A stretch of DNA of 64,000 nucleotides from Amphiura filiformis (taxonomy: Eukaryota > Echinodermata > Ophiuroidea > Amphilepidida > Amphiuridae), in contig NC_092646.1 in NCBI RefSeq assembly GCF_039555335.1, positions 21,287,029 to 21,351,028 on the forward strand, read 5' to 3'. The first letter of the stretch is position 1, and the number at the start of each line of letters is the position of its first letter. The position numbers and the translations under genes were made by a program. The notes beneath the pieces were generated by a model, which was not told the origin of the DNA, made no database searches, and was given only the letters and a program-made list of their open reading frames with translations. Shown piece by piece: positions 57,417 to 64,000 of this stretch.

Positions 57417-58541
57417 CAGGGTGTATCAAAATGATTGGTACCGGGCTATGTGACATTTTCAAAAATATATCAAAAATATAAAATTGCTAATTAATATAGA
57501 TTTTTTACAATAAATAGAAAGGATCATATGTTAACTTATCGATCTAATAATATGAAGATGATAGGTTCATGCATCTGGGAGCTATTGTCATTTAAACGAA
57601 GATCGACGTAATCATGGTTTTACTTACACAACATGACAAAATGAATAGGTTCACTGCTTGAAAAATTTATTGCATTCATGCTCTTCAATATCTTAGTCTA
57701 CATAACATAAAATTGCTTTACACATGCTTTTAGAAAGACAGTTCCTGAAGTCCCTGCCTTACGACTCTGGCAGTGTGAGGTGAAGCTCTATCTTGAATGA
57801 ACTTAACACCTGGGATGGATCCATTCTGTTAATGCCCATATCAAATTTTGAAACATTGCAAATTATAGCAAGTTTGCATGGGATACTAGTACTCCTTGCT
57901 CTTGGAAACTGTCTTCTAAATCTTCTCTACACTCCTCCATAGCTTTGTGTCAACCAGTGATTCTTTACTATGAAAGCATGCTGAAGTGTGGAATACTATG
58001 GAGCTATTCCAATAACTTTTACCAGGTCTAACCTAACCTACACTGTCTACAGTCTATAGCCATTCTGCCACACCATCTACTTAGTAACCTCAATACTACA
58101 ATTTAAATTACCGCCCTGGAAGCCGTTGATACACAAACTTCTTTTACCCCACCTAAATTATTCAAGTCAATAATATTACTCTCAACCAATGATTAGAACA
58201 TTTATATAATATTATGAATGAAGAAATAGGTAAGGGAAAAAGCATTTCCATGATTTTCAACATATAATTCACACAAGGTATCTGTAGCAAAATAGAGTTT
58301 TGAAATTGGTGCGCTACTGATCCAGCGTTGCGATGAAAAGTGTAAAAACACCTACTTTCCTTTAGAATTATGTAACTTCTGAGAAGAATGTGCTATCTTT
58401 ATGATCTAAAATTCTTAGAGACGATAAAACTATTATAATTACAAATATTTAAACAATTAACCCCAAACTGGTACACAAAATAGTAAAATAATTCGGTAAA
58501 AAATGAAAAGTCGTCGGTACCAATCATTTTGATACACCCTG
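57417..58541 (-). mobile_element. Mariner-like element with 26-bp perfect TIRs
   Basis: TIR CAGGGTGTATCAAAATGATT extends to 26 bases and is matched exactly at 58516-58541; TA flanks both ends. The 1125-bp size and the internal DDE-type fragment (57730-57828, - strand) place it in Tc1/mariner. It inserted within the 53800-58742 element. Confidence 0.82.
57730..57828 (-). pseudogene. Mariner transposase catalytic-region fragment
   Basis: On the - strand the frame reads NGSIPGVKFIQDRASPHTAR then VVRQGLQELSF and a TAA. Mariner and related transposases have a (F/V)QQDGA(S/P)PHTAR..RQWLQE block around the second catalytic Asp. The Asp is kept, but the Gly of QDGA is Arg here, and the frame is closed on both sides by stops. 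The remainder of the transposase is not recognisable. Confidence 0.7.
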
Positions 58542-58907
58542 TAGTCGGAAACGTTCGTGATTTGTGTATTTTTACTGTAAAATAGTGATTTTCAAATGCC
58601 TGTAGATTTTTTTGCCCAGGGTGGATTTTGGCCGATTTTGGATATGTGATTGAATATTTAAAGCCACGTCTACCAGTACAAAAATTGTCGATTGAGGAAT
58701 TAATTCCAGCAGACACCCTATCTAGGGCTCTCACTCCCTCACTATAAAGCATGTAGAGTTGGAAAAGAGTTTTAAAGAACGACGCATATTCATGATATTG
58801 TATTTTACATGTCAGTGTATTTATGGTGATGATGAACATGATGATAATATTGTACATTAAAGTTGCAAAAACTATGAGAGAAAGGTGTATCAGTTGAAGA
58901 CTCATTA

Positions 58908-59428
58908 TTTGCTATATTGATCTGCTATCTACTGGAGATAGCTATGTTGATATGTTATCACTGAAGATTGCTATATTGATCTGCTATCTACTGAAGATAG
59001 CTATATTCATCTGCTATATGCTAAAATAGCTATATCTACTTTCTACTGAAGAAAGCTATATTAATCTTAAAATATGCTATCTACTGAAGATAACTTTTTT
59101 CATCTGCAATCTACCGGTGATAGCTACATTGATCTGCTATCTACTGAAGATACTAATATTCATCTGCAATCTACTGGCGATAGCTAAATTACTGAAGATA
59201 GCTATATTAATCTGCTATCCACTGATACCGAAGATAGCTATATTGATCTGAAGGTAGCTATATTGATATGTTATCTACGGAAGATAGATACATTGATATG
59301 CTACACCTCTACTGGAGATAGTTAATCACCTAGGCCTATATTGATCTGTTATCTACTGAAAATAGCTATATTGATCTGCTATCTAAAGAGGATAGCTATA
59401 TTGATCTGCTATCTACTGGAGATAGCTA
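58908..59428 (+). repeat. 30-bp minisatellite, left part
   Basis: About 15 variable units of GATAGCTATATTGATCTGC followed by TATCTACTGAA. Units vary by substitution and truncation. The array is split by an element at 59431-60513 and resumes at 60514-60624. Confidence 0.88.
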
Positions 59429-59430
59429 TA

Positions 59431-60513
59431 TCGCTCATTCTACAAAATCCGGTGCCAATCCACTATAAAAATTGAAAAAATAAAAGTTGTTCAAAAAGAC
59501 CTGCTTTTTGTGTTTTTTAAGAGTAAATGTATCACCACTTTCAGATGTAAAAAATTGCCAACACCACTTGCATATTTTTCTTTCAGGAAGTCATGATGTT
59601 TTGTAACACTAAAACTCTCTATGTAATGTGAGCTACGTTACCGACTACAAAATGGGCTGGTTTTACTCAATCCAAGGTCATAAAAAGCAAATTAAAGATC
59701 ACTTGAGTGAAATGTAAAACAGATTTCACCATTTCATAGAAGTTTTGAAGATGCGTAAATGAATGTGTAACGTAGCTCACAGTAATGTAGTTCACTGGTT
59801 TTTAATGTTTTTAATGTGATTTGCTAACGTTAGAACGTTATCGGGGTTCGACCACTGGTAGCTTTCACATATTATTAGGAAGTACATGTAATACAAGTGC
59901 ATAGGCCTACTATAGAATCCTGGTAACGTAGCTCACCAATCTTAACATGGTCGGTCGAAATTTCAATGTTTACAACATTTCTATGCCAAAAATGCTACAG
60001 CATCACGATTTTTACTGTGATTTTTAAAAACCTATGAGTGTTTCCTTTCAAAGACCGCAAATTACATTGATACATGTAGGGCCTACCTCTATTTTACTTC
60101 TTTCCAATAACGTGTGTTAAAAAGGGGTAACGTAGCTCACAGCGTTTTATTTTAGAATTACACAAAGACGTTTTAATCACTAAAAATAATGTTGATAAAC
60201 AATATGATGGTGCGTTATCTAATTAAAACACAACAAATATGTAAAGAAATCGCATTTATTCAAAGAAAATATCCAGGGTTAGATGTGACACTTGAGCAGT
60301 GGAAACGCATTTTTAGCGATTTTTGAGCCTTTGCAAGGGTTAATCAGGCTGAAGAAAGCATTTAAAGTATGGAAAAACTATATATGTCCGTGTAGATCTC
60401 GTTGCGTTCTACCAGAAAAACAACATATTTGATGCCCTAAATGCTCGACAAAGTGTTTGTGGACCAAAGAATGGAAAAAAGGCTATTGGCACCGGATTTT
60501 GTAGAATGAGCGA
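59431..60513. mobile_element. TA-flanked element inserted in the minisatellite, 29-bp TIRs
   Basis: TCGCTCATTCTACAAAATCC begins a TIR of about 29 bases, matched exactly at 60485-60513. Flanks '...gatagctaTA' and 'TAttgatctg...' reconstruct one normal repeat unit, so TA is the target (a 4-bp ATAT reading is also possible). The word GTAACGTAGCTCAC occurs at 59767, 59923 and 60127, and inverted at 59628; a variant is at 59782. No ORF. Confidence 0.85.
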
Positions 60514-60624
60514 TATTGATCTGCTATCTAGCCTACAGAAGATAGCTAGGCCCATGTCGATCTGCTATCTACTGACGTTAGTTACATTGATCTGATATCT
60601 CTACTGAAGATAACTAGGCCTAGG
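60514..60624 (+). repeat. 30-bp minisatellite, right part
   Basis: Three to four degenerate GATAGCT...ATCTGCTATCTACTGA units, continuing the array of 58908-59428 after the insertion. Confidence 0.75.
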
Positions 60625-60820
60625 CCTAATCCCACTGGCTATTTTGGCCGTTTAAATTGCTCTGATTGGCCTACAACACGACCTATAGGCCTACAAACAC
60701 AATAAATGTGGATGGTTCCATTTATGTATTGCAATGTCAAAAAATAACCCAATGGCCTATAGGTCTAAGATCATAGCATGCAGGCCTACAATATGGCTGT
60801 GATCAAACTTGGGAATAAGC

Positions 60821-61125
60821 ATGATTATCTCGGGATAACATGATTATCTCGGGATAATTATCCCGGGATAATATGATTAGGCTATCCCGGGATAACATGA
60901 TTATCTCGGGATAATCTGATTTTCCCGGGATAACATGATTGTTTCGGGATAATTATCCCGGGATAACCTGATTATCCCGGGATAACCTGATTCCCCGAGA
61001 TAACATGATTATCCCGGGATAATATGATTATCTCGGGATAATTACCCCGAGATAACATGTTTATCCCGGGATAACATAACTTCGGGATAATTATCCCGAG
61101 ATAACATAACTATCTCGGGATAATT
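60821..61125. repeat. Palindromic satellite, ATTATCCCGGGATAAT core
   Basis: About 17 half-units of 'cgggataacatgattatc' in alternating phase. Many combine to self-complementary ATTATCCCGGGATAAT or the variant with CTCGGG. The array can fold at many registers and carries several CCCGGG sites. No coding frame. Confidence 0.88.
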
Positions 61126-61466
61126 TTCAAAAAAAATATTTATTAAATGTCACCCATGAGGCTTATAATTATCATTTGGCAGTGTGCCCGTGTGTGATAA
61201 AGTCTTCAGGTTTTCAAGAATTTAAAGGTTAACGCAGGCCTATAGTAGGCCTACATTTAGGCCCTTTCTCGTTCACTATTAGGCCTACTTGCAGTATTTT
61301 CTTTGTTTTGAAATGAGTGATTACAGCCCAATATTTGGTGCTACCTTTCCGCGTTTTACTCTAAAAATGTAGGCCCTATGAGAAAATAGCTAGTGAGCAG
61401 GGGCCGGTCGTAACGCGCTTGCTATAAAAAAGTTTTCCCCGAAGCTATTGAAAACGTCATAATATA
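61126..61466. other. AGGCCTA-rich spacer near the right end of the 9.6-kb element
   Basis: AGGCCTA or its variants recur at 61238, 61250, 61284 and elsewhere. No gene recognised. Confidence 0.4.
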
Positions 61467-61510
61467 AATATTCATGACCTCCTTCTAAGCGCACGAATCC
61501 AACGCTTACC

Positions 61511-61519
61511 GACAAGGCA
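61511..61519 (+). repeat. Right target-site duplication GACAAGGCA
   Basis: Exact repeat of 51864-51872, directly against the right TIR of the 9.6-kb element. Confidence 0.85.
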
Positions 61520-61922
61520 TGACAGGTGGAAGAGGTCGGGTCAAAAGTTCAAAGGTCATCTCCACAGAGACGACACAGAAAATAAAAATATAGTTCTCCT
61601 TAAAATCTCAATTTATATGCCACATAATAACAGAATGTTGTTTGCAACTATTTGGATGTACAACAAATATCATATTAATCATAAATAACTCATTTATTTT
61701 GCTTCAAAATTAACAGAAAACTTACAAAAATGGGCGCGTATGAATTCCAATGCGGCTCAAAGCGGCGGAACACATCGTATAAACTAATGTGTTGCTCGTC
61801 ACTTCCTTGTGTACACAAAATGTATGGGAGAAACAGATCGATAATAAATTATAAGTGAAGATCCGTATAATACTCGACTGTATTGCGACAGGTGTTCTAT
61901 AGTTACACTCAGGAAACGGAAA

Positions 61923-62024
61923 ATGATGACAAGAAACGGATATAGTGGTGGAATAAAAGTCCATGCTCCATCATTACGAGAAGAACTACTGGCAAATGTG
62001 ACACCAGAAAGGATCCATTCTTCT
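61923..62024 (+). CDS. Possible first coding exon of an unrecognised gene
   Basis: Two consecutive ATGs in good context (GGAAAATGATG) start MMTRNGYSGGIKVHAPSLRE, then ELLANVTPERIHSS, directly followed by GTGAGTATC, a good splice donor. The exon would be 34 codons, phase 0. The same frame is open upstream to a TAA at 61845-61847. Composition is protein-like and unlike neighbouring chance frames. I recognise no family and found no convincing following exon: 62555-63079 is a MITE. The rest of the gene could lie beyond the right edge. Confidence 0.4.
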
Positions 62025-62554
62025 GTGAGTATCAATCAATCATTCATCATGTTCATGCATGCATTGCATTGAATGCATTTCAACTTAACAATGACTTAGT
62101 AACTCCACTTGCACATTTTCATAAAAATCATGTCGATAAATGATAATAAAACTCTAGGTATAGTTTCCCATGATTCCTAGCCAAGAATTACTTTCTAAGA
62201 TATCTTTTTTTATTAAATCAAATTCGTAAATAAAATGAAATTCATTCTGCATCAATATTGTGCTTAAAAATATCTTTAAAAAAATAAGCAAGTTCGATAA
62301 TTCAGAACAGAGTGCAGTCAGTGCACTGCATTATTGCGTTAAGGCTTAAAAAATTTGCGTCTTTGTGGAATGTGGATCCATGCAAGTTTGCCGACAAGGG
62401 GTCGCAAAAACTTGAAACCACACAGATATTTGTGCGTCCATCTGAAATTCATGATTAATCAAACTGGGAAATGCCGTGAAATTCATGATTTTACTGGGAA
62501 ACGCCGTGATATGCAATCCATGATCATGATGATCCTAATGGCAATCCCTTGTTT

Positions 62555-63079
62555 AGGCTAATGAAAGTCGATTCAAAGTTTCCCGTTACCCTACTCCGCT
62601 CAAAACAAATTGTTGGCCAAATATTTCATTATTTTGAATAAATGTTGATTTCTAACAAACTTTTAAATATACAAATAAATAATTGTGTTTTTAAATATAT
62701 CATAAATCTCTTTCTGTTGATTTTCAGGGATTTTCTTTGCATATAGGAGCATGGTATATGGCTAATAATGAATTAATAATGAGTACCTATTCAATTCTCT
62801 GTCCCGCACTTTTTGATCTGCTCTGATCTCATCCCGTAAAAAATATTGTGAAACTTTTGATAATAGTTGTACAATCACCTTCATGTGGTTGTAAACTACA
62901 TCTGTAAACTACAAACTGTGATTTATCACATGTATACATGGGCAGCTATTGGTTTACACCTGTAACAGATGCAATAATGAAATGGTGTAAAATAATGAAT
63001 AATGAATAATGAAATGGTCACCTACACAGTCATGAAAAATTATGTAACGGGAAACTGGGAATTGACTTTCATTAGCCTT
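62555..63079. mobile_element. MITE with AGGCTAATGAAAGTC ends
   Basis: AGGCTAATGAAAGTCGATTC...GTTTCCCGTTAC on the left mirrors GTAACGGGAAAC...GACTTTCATTAGCCT on the right. Arms are about 35 bp with a few mismatches. The interior includes 'aataatgaataatgaa' low complexity and 'tgtaaactaca' repeats. Confidence 0.7.
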
Positions 63080-64000
63080 AGGAAAGTTGTTGCTACTCGT
63101 ACGTGTATTTTTGATGTCATATTCCATCATGTCCATCTCATGATAAATTTCCTTTAATATTTCCATGACAGTTTTGGTCCAAAACATGGTCAGACTCGGA
63201 AACAGACCTGTGAAAAATTGTTGGGTCCACGCGGATGCAAGATACACATACCGGTATGCAGAAAGATTGGTGGCGCATCCAAATTTATAAAATTATACGC
63301 ATCTGGACACAATGATGCGCAAAAACAAGAACCCTGCTGGGGGATATCATGGCTGGGCTCACAGAGTATTTCAATGGTGATAAACTTTGCACTTTTCGAA
63401 GAACCTGTTTTGATTTTTTTTCAATTATTGTTAAGTTAGGTCGGATAACTCGGATTGACCCCCTGTCCCAGAACTTTCATATTTTTAACAAACCAAGGTT
63501 TAAACCGACCTTGGAAGTACCACCAGTGTTGTAAATGAAAAATAAAATCACAGGAATATCCGATCAGTCAAAGTTCATTCCCACAGTCGTCTATGGGAGG
63601 AGAGTGTAGGCCTACTTGTACAGCTGTTCATTCAATTGCAATTTCTATAAATGCAAGGTGGAATGTAAGTTTAATATTTGGCCGCATAACATGGGAAAAA
63701 AGGTTGGTCGTTCTGGTTCTGGTTGAGTCGGCATTGCCAGACATGCTGTACTTCACCAACGTCAAATACCAGTGAAACTTTGTTACCAAAGTCCAAACCC
63801 CAAAGTCAGAAAGATGGACTCAACAATATGGCATTTTTAAATTTTATACCTTAAGTTTGGTTCACAAATTTAATATTCATCCCATTTCCCACCACTTGGG
63901 GGATGTCGTTTTCTTCAGGGGGTGGGTCGATCATGAATACATTGGTGACCTGATGAGGCAAATTTTTAATGTGAAGAAAGTGTATGCACTGTGCAGAGAG
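63080..64000. other. Right edge, no gene recognised
   Basis: Several short frames (e.g. + 63218-63439, - 62954-63247) lack domains. A later exon of the gene suggested at 61923 could be here but none is convincing. Confidence 0.35.

Larger units (their letters stand above)
53800..58742. mobile_element. TA-flanked 4.9-kb element with diverged TIRs
   Basis: Left end GTCAGGGAGTGA and right end (reverse complement) GTGAGGGAGTGA, each next to TA. About 30 bases further in, both share GAATTAATTCCTCAATCGAC followed by 'atttttgta'. No transposase recognised. It contains a mariner-like element at 57417-58541. Its flanks carry the same 'aaagaacgacgcatatt' unit on both sides, so it inserted within a repeated block. 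Confidence 0.55.
51873..61510. mobile_element. 9.64-kb element with 44-bp perfect TIRs and 9-bp target duplication
   Basis: The left TIR starts GGTAAGCGTTGGATTCGTGC and stays identical to the reverse complement of the right end for 44 bases (51873-51916 and 61467-61510). A 9-bp duplication GACAAGGCA flanks it. A 9-bp duplication with long TIRs best fits Mutator-like elements, but no transposase is recognised inside, so the superfamily is inferred. Internal content: a foldback (51994-52728), a TA-flanked 4.9-kb element, a mariner relic, a 30-bp minisatellite with an insertion, and a palindromic satellite. It is probably a non-autonomous carrier enlarged by later insertions. Confidence 0.82.

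Noticed and set aside
58399..58905. 168-codon - strand open frame, the longest in the window
   Set aside because: It starts in host repeat DNA, crosses the right end of the 53800-58742 element and runs into the TIR and interior of the mariner-like element at 57417-58541. Composition is AT-driven (Ile, Phe, Tyr, Asn).
60821..61125. CRISPR-like or homing-endonuclease site array
   Set aside because: There are no unique spacers between units and the host is clearly a eukaryote; it is a palindromic satellite.
62728..62830. Possible second exon after 61923-62024 (acceptor 'gattttcag' at 62728)
   Set aside because: It lies inside a MITE with clear inverted ends, and the in-frame reading soon hits a stop without protein-like features.

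Overview
The window is a gene-poor, AT-rich, intron-bearing eukaryotic sequence packed with short foldback DNA transposons. It looks like a chromosome piece from a marine invertebrate deuterostome. I favour an ambulacrarian, probably an echinoderm. The reasons are the invertebrate-type CLIC exons, a profilin-4 gene, the constant recurrence of AGGCCTA-like words on the right, and many mariner-like and hAT-like MITEs. The taxon is an inference, not a proof.

Two protein-coding genes are well supported. (1) The last three exons of a chloride intracellular channel (CLIC) gene lie on the + strand at 136-304, 4722-4920 and 6408-6542. Phases agree across both introns and the reading ends at a stop, while the 5' part lies off the left edge. 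(2) A profilin-4 (PFN4) gene on the - strand has four exons at 35790-35891, 33130-33258, 31933-32067 and 30525-30630. All junctions are GT-AG and phase-consistent. It carries an in-frame N-terminal extension of about 38 residues, and its short last exon was not found. A possible first exon of an unrecognised + strand gene lies at 61923-62024, and a small ORF at 51316-51525 is weakly supported.

Everything else is repeats. 1-9 kb: CLIC introns and 3' flank with foldback MITEs, a tRNA-derived SINE and a dead mariner-family transposase. 9-20 kb: mostly unannotatable sequence with small terminal-inverted-repeat (TIR) elements, including a hAT-type MITE with an 8-bp target duplication, and a mariner helix-turn-helix relic at 19.7 kb. 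21.3-27 kb: a three-level nest, in which a foldback element is interrupted by a second palindromic element, which is itself interrupted by three head-to-tail copies of a 1.0-1.2 kb element. 27-36 kb: the PFN4 neighbourhood with a second SINE copy and several elements in introns. 37-40 kb: a 3-kb element studded with the word GGTAACTCGTGCTAC. 41-49 kb: nested foldbacks and a tRNA-like SINE head. 49-51.2 kb: a long inverted repeat holding an 82-bp perfect palindrome. 51.9-61.5 kb: one 9.64-kb element with 44-bp perfect TIRs and a 9-bp target duplication. It contains other elements, a 30-bp minisatellite and a palindromic satellite.

The two genes show no functional link to each other. The repeat content documents successive waves of TIR-element insertion, and the nesting gives relative ages.
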